Shown here piece by piece: positions 8,062 to 16,069 of a stretch of 53,532 nucleotides of DNA. Below the pieces are notes generated by a model. It was not told the origin of the DNA, did not search any database, and was given only the letters and a program-made list of their open reading frames with translations. Position 1 is the first letter of the stretch. The number at the start of each line of letters is the position of its first letter. The DNA is from Candidatus Roizmanbacteria bacterium CG02_land_8_20_14_3_00_36_15 (lineage in GTDB: Bacteria; Patescibacteriota; Microgenomatia; UBA1406; GWC2-37-13), in NCBI GenBank assembly GCA_002780795.1, contig PEUF01000038.1:1-53532 (forward strand), in the 5' to 3' direction. Made by a program: the position numbers and the translations under genes.

Positions 8062-8067
8062 TATAAT
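8062..8067 (+). promoter_or_regulatory. -10 box upstream of the second GNAT gene
   Basis: TATAAT lies ten bases before the ATG at 8078, predicting a leader of about four bases. Confidence 0.55.
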
Positions 8068-8077
8068 TTAAGAAGAT

Positions 8078-8584
8078 ATGGATTTTTCAATCAAAAAAAT
8101 TACTAAAAAAGATATTCCCAAAATAGTTGAAATTGTTTCTCGAGTATTAACCGATGATTTTGACATCTATCCTTTAAAAGTAAGAGAGGCTTATAAGAAA
8201 GTGTTTAACGAAAAATATTTTAAAGACCTACTGAAAAACAAAAAAAATGTTTTTTTTGGTGCTTATAAAAATAATGAATTAATTGGTTTTTTTAGTCTGA
8301 AAAGCGACTACGGCGGCATAATTTATGGCGACTGGTTGGCGGTAAAAAAAGAATATCGAAGTCATGGCATGGCGAGCAGTTTGCTGAAAAAAGCAGAAGA
8401 ATGGATGATAAAAAATAAATATCATGCTTACTACCTTTTTACAGAGACGGAGAAAAACACTTCTTTTTATAAGAAAAGAGGATTTAAACACATAGGGACA
8501 TTTAAAAAATCTTGGTTTGGTCAAGATGAAAAAATAATGCAGAAAATTTTAAGAGCAGAACCATTTAAGGAAATATTTAATTAA
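8078..8584 (+). CDS. GNAT-family N-acetyltransferase
   Basis: A 168-aa protein with GNAT features. The acetyl-CoA loop is VKKEYRSHGMASSLLKKAEEWM (about 89-110). The late strand-helix FTETEKNTSFYKKRGFKHIG has the typical Asn/Tyr pair. The central strand YGDWLAV fits beta-4. The acceptor is unknown. The protein is very lysine-rich, matching the low GC of this section. The gene has an upstream -10 box and almost no leader. The next gene follows after 59 bases with its own Shine-Dalgarno sequence. Confidence 0.82.
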   Translation: MDFSIKKITKKDIPKIVEIVSRVLTDDFDIYPLKVREAYKKVFNEKYFKDLLKNKKNVFFGAYKNNELIGFFSLKSDYGGIIYGDWLAVKKEYRSHGMASSLLKKAEEWMIKNKYHAYYLFTETEKNTSFYKKRGFKHIGTFKKSWFGQDEKIMQKILRAEPFKEIFN

Positions 8585-8643
8585 AATATATTTATGACAG
8601 TTCCGGCGAAAAATTATCAAAGTTAAAGTAAAAAAAAGGAAAT

Positions 8644-9894
8644 ATGATAAAAAACAAAATTCTTTATAACAGTTTTACTGATTGGAAATTAAACATTGTA
8701 AAATCAAAAGGTGATTATATTTGGGATGATAATGGCAATAAATATATTGATTTTACATCCGCTTGGAATGTAACCAATCTTGGTCATAACCACCCTGAAA
8801 TTACAGAAGCGATTATAAAACAAGCGAAGAAAAGTTGTTATGTTGCTGGTTGGAATGCTGATCCAATCCAAAACAAATACGCCGATCTTTTGACTCAAGC
8901 ATTGCCAAAAGAGCTAAACGTTTGTGTAAGAGCGACCGGTGGAACTGAAGCTAACGAAGAGGCAATAAAAACAGCGAGAGCATTTACAGGCAGGCAGAAA
9001 ATAATTGGTTTTAAAAATACTTATCATGGTCAATCTTACGCAACAATTTCTTTAGGCAAGTCTCCAGAAAGTGAAGTGGGAAAAGCAATTGGGCCCTTAT
9101 TAGATAAATTTGTTTTAATAGATTTCCCTAGCGTCAAAGCAAGTGAAACAATAAATCAGTCTTCTATCTTAAAGAACTTTAAGAAAAAACTAGAGATTGT
9201 TTTAAAAAATAATGACGTAGCGGCAATAGTTTGCGAAGTTGGTATCATCACGGGTTGGGGTTCGACATTAATAGCTCCAGAAGGTTTTTTAACGCTTGTT
9301 AGAAATTTAACCAAAAAATATCAGACTTTATTAATTCTTGATGAAGTGGGAACTGGTTTTTCCCGATGTGGAAAATTATTTGGAATGGAATTAGAAAAAA
9401 TTGTTCCTGATATTGTTACTTTTGCCAAGGGTATCTCAAACGGAGCAGCCGCAATTGGAGCTATGGTGACAACAGAGGAAATTGGTGAAAAGACATATGC
9501 GACCTCAAATATCTATTCAACATTTGGATGGAATCCAGTTGCATGCGCAGCCTCTATAAAAACTCTTGAAATACATAAAAGGAATAGGGTTTGGGAAAAA
9601 GCAAAAAAAGACGGAGAGTATATATTAAGCGCTTTAAAAAAAGATTTAAAAAATAATCCGATCATAGACGATATTAACGGGATAGGGATGGAGATCGGTG
9701 TCCGTTTGAAAAATGATGCAAAGTTAAAAATGAATGAGCTTATTGAAAAAGCGAGGAGAAAAGGTTTACACCTTTGTTACGCAGACAATTTTAATTTTCA
9801 ACTTATGCCGTCTCTTACTATAAAAAGAGACATTTTAAATAAAGGTCTAGAAATTTTTATTGAGATAGTTAATTCAATAGCAAAAAAGATTTAA
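8644..9894 (+). CDS. Class III PLP-dependent aminotransferase
   Basis: A 416-aa aminotransferase of the acetylornithine/ornithine/4-aminobutyrate group. Seen are the phosphate-binding ATGGTEANEEAIKTAR (97-112), the cofactor-ring ILDEVGTGFSR (231-241, D233) and the PLP lysine in TFAKGISNG (K262). These enzymes move an amino group between an omega-amine or similar donor and 2-oxoglutarate or pyruvate. No amino-acid biosynthesis genes are adjacent, so the substrate is open. It starts behind a clear AAAGGA Shine-Dalgarno sequence, unlike many neighbours. The gene is distinctly AT- and lysine-rich. Confidence 0.9.
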   Translation: MIKNKILYNSFTDWKLNIVKSKGDYIWDDNGNKYIDFTSAWNVTNLGHNHPEITEAIIKQAKKSCYVAGWNADPIQNKYADLLTQALPKELNVCVRATGGTEANEEAIKTARAFTGRQKIIGFKNTYHGQSYATISLGKSPESEVGKAIGPLLDKFVLIDFPSVKASETINQSSILKNFKKKLEIVLKNNDVAAIVCEVGIITGWGSTLIAPEGFLTLVRNLTKKYQTLLILDEVGTGFSRCGKLFGMELEKIVPDIVTFAKGISNGAAAIGAMVTTEEIGEKTYATSNIYSTFGWNPVACAASIKTLEIHKRNRVWEKAKKDGEYILSALKKDLKNNPIIDDINGIGMEIGVRLKNDAKLKMNELIEKARRKGLHLCYADNFNFQLMPSLTIKRDILNKGLEIFIEIVNSIAKKI

Positions 9895-9997
9895 ATAAAT
9901 AAAGAGATAGGTTTTCAGGAACTGTGCCAGATAAAAATTATAGCAAAATAATTCGGCAAGATAGGTTCTCACGTAGTGCAATTCTTATAATTTTTAG

Positions 9998-10003
9998 TAT
10001 ACT
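9998..10003 (+). promoter_or_regulatory. -10 box of the HicB-HicA operon
   Basis: TATACT ends eight bases before the ATG at 10012. A second TATAAT lies at 9986-9991. The mRNA should be leaderless or nearly so. Confidence 0.5.
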
Positions 10004-10011
10004 TACTATAT

Positions 10012-10269
10012 ATGAAAGCAACAGTATTGAGATATAACACTATTATTAAAAAAGAAAATAAATATTACGTGGCTTATGTCCCTACGCTTGGTATTTCTGA
10101 TTTTGGAAAAACAATCGATGAAGCTAAAAAAAATGTTGAGAAAGCAATTAGTGTCCATGTTACCGGTTTGATTAAAACCAAAACCGAAGTTCCAGCTCCT
10201 GACAACGAAGAATTTTATATTAGTCAAAGTAGAATAATCATACCAGAAAAGATAAATTTTGCTTTCTGA
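10012..10269 (+). CDS. hicB: HicB-family antitoxin
   Basis: An 85-aa protein with the partial RNase-H-like HicB fold: MKATVLRYNTIIKKENKYYVAYVPTL-like strands, then GISDFGKTIDEAKKNVEKAI, the common HicB helix that packs on its partner toxin. It lacks a C-terminal DNA-binding domain, so autoregulation, if any, would need another protein. The gene directly precedes hicA with a two-base gap, the reverse of the commonest hicA-hicB order. It would neutralise the HicA mRNA interferase. Confidence 0.85.
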   Translation: MKATVLRYNTIIKKENKYYVAYVPTLGISDFGKTIDEAKKNVEKAISVHVTGLIKTKTEVPAPDNEEFYISQSRIIIPEKINFAF

Positions 10270-10271
10270 AA

Positions 10272-10490
10272 ATGGTCAAACTAGCTCCACTAAAACCAAG
10301 AGAAGTCGAGAAAATCCTTCTACGGCATGGATTTATGATTAATATTAGTAAAAGCAGTCATAGACAATACTTTAATCCAAAGACGAAATCTCATGTAACC
10401 GTTCCCTTTCATTCGAAAGATATTGTGACGGGAACCTTGCGGAGTATTATCAGGCAATCACAACTGTCACTAAGTATTTTTAAACGATAA
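10272..10490 (+). CDS. hicA: HicA-family mRNA interferase toxin
   Basis: A 72-aa double-stranded-RNA-binding-fold protein with the HicA hallmarks: LKPREVEKILLRHGFM, then SSHRQYF with the catalytic histidine H30, and VTVPFHSKDIVTGTLRSIIRQ. HicA toxins cleave mRNA and tmRNA when not bound by HicB. The catalytic histidine is intact, so the toxin looks active. It is translated together with hicB. Confidence 0.88.
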   Translation: MVKLAPLKPREVEKILLRHGFMINISKSSHRQYFNPKTKSHVTVPFHSKDIVTGTLRSIIRQSQLSLSIFKR

Positions 10491-10603
10491 AATAATTTAT
10501 TAACAATAATATTTTTTTACGACCCACTGGTTTCTCAATTTTCTTTCAAAGGATTCGGTAACATTTAGCAAAATTAGATAAACAATTTATGAATAATTTT
10601 CTG

Positions 10604-10609
10604 TAAAAT
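10604..10609 (+). promoter_or_regulatory. -10 box of the DUF2130 gene
   Basis: TAAAAT ends six bases before the ATG at 10616, so the transcription start coincides with the start codon. The box is less canonical than the others. Confidence 0.4.
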
Positions 10610-10615
10610 ATTTTC

Positions 10616-11773
10616 ATGAACGACACGATTATTTGTCCTCACTGTAAAAAACCGATTCCACTAACTGAAGCTTTGTCTCATCAGATTCAGGAAAAATACC
10701 AGCGTTTTTATAAACAACGTTTGGCCGAAGAGACAGGGAAAATTGAGATCAAACTAAAGGATCAGCTAATAAAAAAAGTCAAGCAAGAGATGGAGCTGGA
10801 GTTAAAAGACAAGGCCAATGAACTAGAAGAGCTGCATAAACAAAACAAATCGCTTCAAGAACAGTTATTAGAACTAAGTAAATTAATTAGGCAACTACGC
10901 GCTGAAAGTCAACAAAAACAAATTGAGCTTGAAAAAAAGTTAGCTGTTGAACAGGAAAGAATTCACAGCGAGGAAAAAAAGCGAGCTGACGAAGAGTACC
11001 GACTGAAAATTTTGGAAAAAGATAAAAAATTAAGTGACGCTTTGAAATTAGCCGAAGAATACAAAAAAAAGCTTGAACAAGGATCACAGCAACTCCAGGG
11101 CGAAGTTCTAGAATTGGAGTTAGAAAAAATTTTAAAAGAAGAATTTCCTACGGATGATATTAAAGAGGTACCGAAAGGAATAAGAGGCGCCGATGTGATT
11201 CAAATTATAAGAAATGGTTTTGGCAAAGCCTGCGGAACCATTATTTGGGAGTTAAAAAGAACCAAGAGCTGGAGCAACGATTGGATTGTCAAACTCAAAG
11301 ACGATCAGCGCCGTGTAAAAGCAGAACAAGCAGTGATCATCTCCGAAGTCTTACCGGAAAATATCCAGAATTTTGGTTTTCAAGAAGGCGTCTGGATAGG
11401 TAATTTCCCGTCAATTATTGGTTTGAGTTTAGTTATTAGAAGACTTTTAGTTGAGATATCAGGAGTAAAATCAGCCTCGGTGGGCAAAAGGGGAAAGATG
11501 GACATTTTATGGGAGTATCTGACTGGAACTGAGTTTAAACAAAGGGTGGAGGCAATTGCTGAAGCTTTTTCCACCATTCAAGAAGACATCGAAAAAGAAA
11601 AACGTTGGTTTGTTAATAAATGGTCTAAACAAGAAAAGAGTCTACGCAAGGTAATCGATAATACCCTAGGGATGCATGGCGACCTTCAAGGAATTGTCGG
11701 TAAGTCGCTGCCGGAAATAAAGGGATTAGACATGTTGCCGGATGGAGAAAATAAAAAAGATAAATTATTTTAA
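10616..11773 (+). CDS. DUF2130 protein: zinc-binding N-terminus, coiled coil, nuclease-like C-terminus
   Basis: A 385-aa soluble protein in three parts. Residues 1-20 contain CPHC (C7, C10), half of a zinc ribbon. Residues 25-170 form a long charged coiled coil. The C-terminal domain includes GADVIQIIRNGFGKACGTIIWELKRTKSWS, with a D...ExK pattern (WELK) like PD-(D/E)XK nucleases. This architecture matches DUF2130. The nuclease assignment is inference from the motif. Function is unknown; the fold suggests DNA processing. The next gene starts nine bases after the stop and is probably co-transcribed. Confidence 0.8.
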   Translation: MNDTIICPHCKKPIPLTEALSHQIQEKYQRFYKQRLAEETGKIEIKLKDQLIKKVKQEMELELKDKANELEELHKQNKSLQEQLLELSKLIRQLRAESQQKQIELEKKLAVEQERIHSEEKKRADEEYRLKILEKDKKLSDALKLAEEYKKKLEQGSQQLQGEVLELELEKILKEEFPTDDIKEVPKGIRGADVIQIIRNGFGKACGTIIWELKRTKSWSNDWIVKLKDDQRRVKAEQAVIISEVLPENIQNFGFQEGVWIGNFPSIIGLSLVIRRLLVEISGVKSASVGKRGKMDILWEYLTGTEFKQRVEAIAEAFSTIQEDIEKEKRWFVNKWSKQEKSLRKVIDNTLGMHGDLQGIVGKSLPEIKGLDMLPDGENKKDKLF

Positions 11774-11781
11774 CCTTACCT

Positions 11782-12372
11782 ATGGAAAAAGACAGCCTTT
11801 TTAACCTATTCTCTTTTTTTTCAAAGCTAATAATATTTGTTCCAATTATTGTCGTCGTCGTCGCCTTGATCTTGAAGTTTAATAATAAATCTCCAACACA
11901 GCTTAGTTTTAAACCTTCGCCTACACTAACAACTGTCTTAAAACCAACCCAAGCAAAAATCCAGTTTAATATTGACTTAAAAGGTCCCTGGGTTTGTTCA
12001 GGGAAGATTAATAATGCTTCAGCGTCAGCCTTTATTAAAGAAAAAAAAATTAAAATAGTTATTGGTGGTGAAAAGCCAAAAAAGAACGTTCTATTTTCCG
12101 GCGACTGTCTTTACAGCTGGACCGAAGATGAATTTTCCGGAACAAGAGCCTGCGGTTTGTCCCCACTGCTTTCATTAGGCGAATCAATGCTTAAATTTGG
12201 TGGAATAAGCGACTTATTATTGGGCCAACTGGCTCGTTTGGGTGTTGGTGATAAACTCGCAAGTAATCCGGCGGAAATCAATAAGCTAATCAATAGTTGT
12301 AAAAAGGAAAAAAGTATTGATGAGGAGACGTTTACTATTCCAAAAAATATTCTATTTAAGAACGGGAAGTAA
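11782..12372 (+). CDS. Membrane-anchored protein of unknown function
   Basis: A 196-aa protein. One N-terminal transmembrane helix (about residues 13-35) is followed by a Ser/Thr/Pro linker and a globular domain, probably outside the membrane. Four cysteines (in WVCSGK, GDCLYS, RACGLS and NSCKK) could form disulfides. I do not recognise the domain. It follows the DUF2130 gene within nine bases and precedes the 5S rRNA gene, whose promoter begins just after this stop codon. Confidence 0.65.
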   Translation: MEKDSLFNLFSFFSKLIIFVPIIVVVVALILKFNNKSPTQLSFKPSPTLTTVLKPTQAKIQFNIDLKGPWVCSGKINNASASAFIKEKKIKIVIGGEKPKKNVLFSGDCLYSWTEDEFSGTRACGLSPLLSLGESMLKFGGISDLLLGQLARLGVGDKLASNPAEINKLINSCKKEKSIDEETFTIPKNILFKNGK

Positions 12373-12381
12373 CTTATTTGT

Positions 12382-12389
12382 GATATAAT
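12382..12389 (+). promoter_or_regulatory. Extended -10 promoter of 5S rRNA
   Basis: TGATATAAT (12381-12389) has a perfect TATAAT at 12384-12389 and an extended TG. It ends seven bases before the first base of the 5S gene. No good -35 box is seen at the expected place. Confidence 0.7.
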
Positions 12390-12396
12390 AACTTTT

Positions 12397-12516
12397 GCCC
12401 TGGTTATTGGAGCGACTTGGAACCACCCTTCTCCATTCCGAACAAGGAAGTGAAACGAGTCAGCGCCGATGATACTCTTGCCTTCGGGTAAAGGGAAAGT
12501 AGGTCATAGCCAGGGC
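12397..12516 (+). rRNA. rrf: 5S ribosomal RNA
   Basis: A 120-base RNA gene with the 5S architecture. The terminal helix I is GCCCTGG/CCAGGGC. The loop C region is CCATTCCGAACAAGGAAGTGAAACG, close to the universal CCGAACxxxGAAGTGAAA. It also has AGCGCCGATGATA and a closing GGGAAAGTAGGTCATAGC. A T-run follows immediately (12518-12524) and probably ends transcription. No 16S or 23S gene is next to it, so the 5S gene is unlinked and driven by its own promoter. Confidence 0.93.
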
Positions 12517-12544
12517 ATTTTTTTAACAAAAAGTCCATCTGTAG

Positions 12545-12550
12545 TATAAT
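12545..12550 (+). promoter_or_regulatory. -10 box of the PH-domain protein gene
   Basis: TATAAT ends seven bases before the ATG at 12558, a leaderless arrangement. It begins just 20 bases after the T-run of the 5S gene. Confidence 0.6.
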
Positions 12551-12557
12551 AATTTTA

Positions 12558-13103
12558 ATGGACAAGATCGGTAAGATAAAAGAATCTCACAAGATCTATC
12601 ATTCCTTTTGCCTGAGACCTAAGATTAATTTTGATGGCCAAAATGACCATGAGGATATTGTTTTAGTTTTAAGAGCGCATCCCGTTACCCAGGTTTTCTG
12701 GTTGATTAACGGATTTATTTTATTAATAACCATTATTTTATTAAACTTCATTTTTCCAAAATTTTTAGATTATTACCAAATTCTGTTTTTTGATTTATTT
12801 GGTCTAGTTATTACCTTAAGTTATTTATGGTTTAATTTCTTAGGTTGGTTTTTTAATGTCGGTATCGTCACCAATCAACGAGTAATTGATATTGATTTCA
12901 ACGGTGTTTTGTATAAAGAGGTGACGATCGCCATGCTCAGGAAAATAGAAGACGTAACCTCAAAATCTGGCGGTTTTTTTTCCTCCGTTTTTGATTTCGG
13001 CAATGTTTTTATCCAGACCGCCGGCACCGAAGCCAATATCGAGTTTATGGACATTCCCAAACCATCACAAGTGGCTAAAATTATCAATCAGTTACTCAGT
13101 TAA
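12558..13103 (+). CDS. PH-domain-containing membrane protein
   Basis: A 181-aa protein. Residues 1-50 are soluble, with the pattern DIVLVLRAHPVTQ common before the helices of bacterial PH membrane proteins. Two hydrophobic helices follow (about 52-72 and 78-102). The C-terminus carries a bacterial PH-like (bPH2) domain with VTNQRVIDIDFNGVLYKEVTIAMLRKIEDVTSKSGG. These proteins sit in the cytoplasmic membrane with the PH domain in the cytoplasm; the biochemical role is unknown. It heads a three-gene run with the next two genes. Confidence 0.8.
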   Translation: MDKIGKIKESHKIYHSFCLRPKINFDGQNDHEDIVLVLRAHPVTQVFWLINGFILLITIILLNFIFPKFLDYYQILFFDLFGLVITLSYLWFNFLGWFFNVGIVTNQRVIDIDFNGVLYKEVTIAMLRKIEDVTSKSGGFFSSVFDFGNVFIQTAGTEANIEFMDIPKPSQVAKIINQLLS

Positions 13104-13111
13104 TTTTAAAA

Positions 13112-13342
13112 ATGGATCTAGGCCAACTAATCAACAATCAAGGTTTATTAGGTTTTTTTTTCAAGTCTTTTACTCTAGTTTTTTCAGTCATTTATCTTCT
13201 TTATGCGGTGGTTATTTATAAACAGACTCAGGTGATGGATAAAACTTTGACCACCGGCGGGGGAAAACTAATAGTGTTTATTTCCTTTTTGCAAATTATA
13301 CTGTCTTTCTTTATTATTTTATTAGCGATTGGTTTTATCTAA
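13112..13342 (+). CDS. Small two-helix membrane protein, DUF5657-like
   Basis: A 76-aa protein with two transmembrane helices (about 15-37 and 50-75) joined by a short loop with KQTQVMDKTL. It resembles small proteins I associate with DUF5657 in CPR bacteria, but this is memory and not a search. It lies eight bases after the PH-domain gene and three bases before the next, so it is part of one operon. Confidence 0.6.
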   Translation: MDLGQLINNQGLLGFFFKSFTLVFSVIYLLYAVVIYKQTQVMDKTLTTGGGKLIVFISFLQIILSFFIILLAIGFI

Positions 13343-13345
13343 GGT

Positions 13346-15139
13346 ATGAGACAATTTGAGTTTGCTGTCTATTTAGGTCAGGAAACGGAAGAGGGGTTTT
13401 TTGGTTTTATCACCACACCTGCCGAATCAAAAAATAAGAATAATTTTTTTTTAGTTTTAGAAGTTGCATCCGGTTTAACCAAAGAAGAAGGTAGAGAAAT
13501 TGTTGCTCAAATAAAAGAAGAATTTTTAAAACAAACAATTGATAATCTAGTGGGTTTTGAGGATTTTGTTAATCAACAACTTCAAAAACATAATTTACCA
13601 ACAGGTAGTTCTTTAGCTAGCGGTTTAATCAGAAACGATGTTTGTTATTTGAAAACTATTAACGAAGGTAAAATATTTATTCGCCGAAAAAATAATTTTG
13701 AGAAAATAATTGACGGCGATCGGACCGCGTCTGGATTTATTAAAAGCGATGATTTTTTTATTTTCACCACCAATCATTTTATTAAATTATTTAGTCAAGA
13801 ATCGGAATTAAAAACAGTCTTTAATCATAAGACTCCTCATCAAATTATTGAAGACCTGGCTTCACAAATTAAACAGGCTGACGATCGGGGAACGGTGGCT
13901 CTTTTTGTCCAACTTTTAAAAGAAGAACTAGCTTGTCAAGAGGAAGATAAAGATGAAATGATTGTCAGTCAACCAATTTTTTTGGAAAAAGGACGTAGTT
14001 TATTTAAAAATCTTTATGAGAAATTTAATCAATATAGACAAAGAACTAGTAAAAAAAAGACGTTGACTTTGCTGACGGCAATTTTTTTGATATTACTGCT
14101 TTTTTGGAGTGTCGGCTTAGGATATAACCGGAGAAAGGAAGCGCAAATAAACCAAAAAATTTCTCGGTCTAAAGAATTAATTACTCAAAAACTAGATCAA
14201 GCAGAAGAAGTGGTTTTCCTGAATCTTCCCCGTTCGCAGGCGCTTATTGGCGAAGCACGAATCGAGCTTAGTAATCTAAAAAAAGAGTTAGGCGGAAAGG
14301 AAAATAAAGAAATTAATGAAATCGAAAATTTGATCAAAGAAAAAGAAAATAAAATTGTCAATAAAGAAGAGAAGAAAGCAGAGGAATTTTTTGATTTAAC
14401 CGTTGATAATAAACAGGCTCAGGGAACAAAACTTTACCTCAACGGTAATGAGTTGATTATTTTTGATAAAAAACAAGGAATTATTTTTAACCTTTCTTTA
14501 AAGGAAAAATCATTGGAAAAATTGACAGCGACAGAAATAAAATCAGCATCATTAATCAGCGACTATCAAGAAAATATTTTCTTCTTTGTCAAAGAAAAAG
14601 GCATCTATAAAACCAATCAAGACAATAAACCAAAGTTAGTTATTAACAGTGATTCTGATTGGGGAACGATTACTGACTTTTGGATTTATAACGGCAACAT
14701 TTACCTTTTGGATACGAAGAAAGACAGTGTTTATAAATATTTAGTTACCAGTGAAGATAAATACGGAGATAAAACTGATTATTTTAAATCGGGCGAAGCG
14801 GTTAAGTTAGCGGAGGCAAACTCTTTAGCGATCGACTCTTCTTTATACATAGGTTTTCAAGATTATTTAGCGAAATACACCGCCGGCGTCCGTGATCAAT
14901 TTAAAACTTCTTTTCCAGAAGAAAACGTCAACATTAGTAAGATTTACACCAGTAAGGATTTAGAAAAAGTCTACGGATGGGATAAGGCTAAAGGGGTAGT
15001 TTATGTTTTAGGTAAGAATGGTGATTATGAAAGACAGATTGATTCCGAAGTTTTATCTAAAGGTGACGACCTGGTTGTTTTTGAAAATTCTGCCTATATT
15101 CTTTTGAAAGAAAAGATCTACAAACTTAGTTTAGACTAA
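13346..15139 (+). CDS. Transmembrane protein with PP2C-like N-terminus and propeller-like C-terminus
   Basis: A 597-aa protein in four parts. Residues 1-200 resemble a degenerate PP2C/PPM phosphatase: a LVLEVASG strand, GSSLASGLI, and KSDDFFIFTTNHFIKLF, comparable to DDxxxLxSDG. The canonical metal-binding DG and GD aspartates are missing, so it is probably inactive. A transmembrane helix lies at about 240-258. A charged coiled coil follows (270-345). The C-terminus (350-597) shows repeated strand units (FDKKQGIIFNL, VKEKGIYKTN, DTKKDSVYKYL), suggesting a beta-propeller outside the cell. It could sense an envelope state. It ends the operon, converging on the DUF4340 gene. Confidence 0.6.
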   Translation: MRQFEFAVYLGQETEEGFFGFITTPAESKNKNNFFLVLEVASGLTKEEGREIVAQIKEEFLKQTIDNLVGFEDFVNQQLQKHNLPTGSSLASGLIRNDVCYLKTINEGKIFIRRKNNFEKIIDGDRTASGFIKSDDFFIFTTNHFIKLFSQESELKTVFNHKTPHQIIEDLASQIKQADDRGTVALFVQLLKEELACQEEDKDEMIVSQPIFLEKGRSLFKNLYEKFNQYRQRTSKKKTLTLLTAIFLILLLFWSVGLGYNRRKEAQINQKISRSKELITQKLDQAEEVVFLNLPRSQALIGEARIELSNLKKELGGKENKEINEIENLIKEKENKIVNKEEKKAEEFFDLTVDNKQAQGTKLYLNGNELIIFDKKQGIIFNLSLKEKSLEKLTATEIKSASLISDYQENIFFFVKEKGIYKTNQDNKPKLVINSDSDWGTITDFWIYNGNIYLLDTKKDSVYKYLVTSEDKYGDKTDYFKSGEAVKLAEANSLAIDSSLYIGFQDYLAKYTAGVRDQFKTSFPEENVNISKIYTSKDLEKVYGWDKAKGVVYVLGKNGDYERQIDSEVLSKGDDLVVFENSAYILLKEKIYKLSLD

Positions 15140-15143
15140 AATT

Positions 15144-16034
15144 CTAATCGGTAAAATCTTTTGCCTCTTTTTTAAACGAGGCGACCGAGACGGCCGGAAT
15201 CTGAAAAATGAACGAGGAAGATGAGGTTTTTATATAATAATTTTCTTCATCTTTAGGAAAAAAATCAGCGGTCTTTTCCGTGCTGCCTTCTTTAACTCTT
15301 ATGAAGACAGTCTTTATTAAAGACGGTCTTTGAATTTGTGGCTCTGACAAGACATCATTCCCTTTCAAAGTTTTAAGATCATTGATAAAAAAGTCAACCC
15401 GGTCTTTTTTAGCTTCTAGGTTATTTGATAGATACCAATGATTACCTTTTTTTGTCAAGTTAGTTTTGTTATTGCCAAAATTAATTTCAATTTGATTGAG
15501 ATTATTTTCATTATTAATTAGATTAACATTGAGATCTCGGAAGTCTTGTTGGTTAAAGATGTCGACAAAACCTTCACCGAGAAAAACTTCATTTTGACCA
15601 TCGACTCTTAAATAAATTAAATTTTCACCGGCCGTCTCACCAACAAAAAGAACATAGTTTTTACTTTCAGCGGTTAAACTAATCTTTTTTCCGCCGATGC
15701 CAAAATCTTTATAACGATTTTTATTATTGGAAACAATCTCTCCTTTTCGAAAACTAGCCAGACCGTTGATGATTTGATTAATCATTTCCTCATCGGCCTT
15801 AAATTCATCCGCTTCTTTTTTTAAGAACCAATCACCGTTTTTTTTATAAAGATTAATTATTTTTCCATCGTCAGTAATTACCATTCTCAAAACAGCTTCT
15901 TTTTTAAGTTGCGGAAAAACGGCCGGCGGTTGTTTTGGTAACAAACGCGGCAGGTTATTTTTTATCATTAAACCGAAGAATAAGATAACAAGAAGTATGG
16001 TAAGCGCTATTAATCTTGATCGATTTTTTCTCAT
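15144..16034 (-). CDS. DUF4340-type membrane-anchored protein
   Basis: A 296-aa protein. One N-terminal transmembrane helix (8-27) is followed by tandem alpha/beta units of the DUF4340 kind (INLYKKNGDWFLKKEADEFKADEEMINQIINGL and a later FINDLKTLKGNDVL). DUF4340 proteins are often near gliding or envelope transport genes. Here it stands alone. It should face the outside of the cytoplasmic membrane. Its stop lies five bases from the convergent upstream gene, so no separate terminator fits between them. Confidence 0.75.
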   Translation of the reverse strand: MRKNRSRLIALTILLVILFFGLMIKNNLPRLLPKQPPAVFPQLKKEAVLRMVITDDGKIINLYKKNGDWFLKKEADEFKADEEMINQIINGLASFRKGEIVSNNKNRYKDFGIGGKKISLTAESKNYVLFVGETAGENLIYLRVDGQNEVFLGEGFVDIFNQQDFRDLNVNLINNENNLNQIEINFGNNKTNLTKKGNHWYLSNNLEAKKDRVDFFINDLKTLKGNDVLSEPQIQRPSLIKTVFIRVKEGSTEKTADFFPKDEENYYIKTSSSSFIFQIPAVSVASFKKEAKDFTD

Positions 16035-16069
16035 GGTCTGATTTGACTGAAATTAAGGTAAAATATCAT

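Noticed and set aside
8594-9925. Inverted repeat ACAGTTCC/GGAACTGT around the aminotransferase gene
   Set aside because: Only eight bases match at a distance of 1.3 kb and the flanks differ; chance is a sufficient explanation.
12991-13221. 76-aa plus-strand frame overlapping the PH-domain gene and the small membrane gene
   Set aside because: It overlaps two better-supported genes in another frame and has no features of its own.
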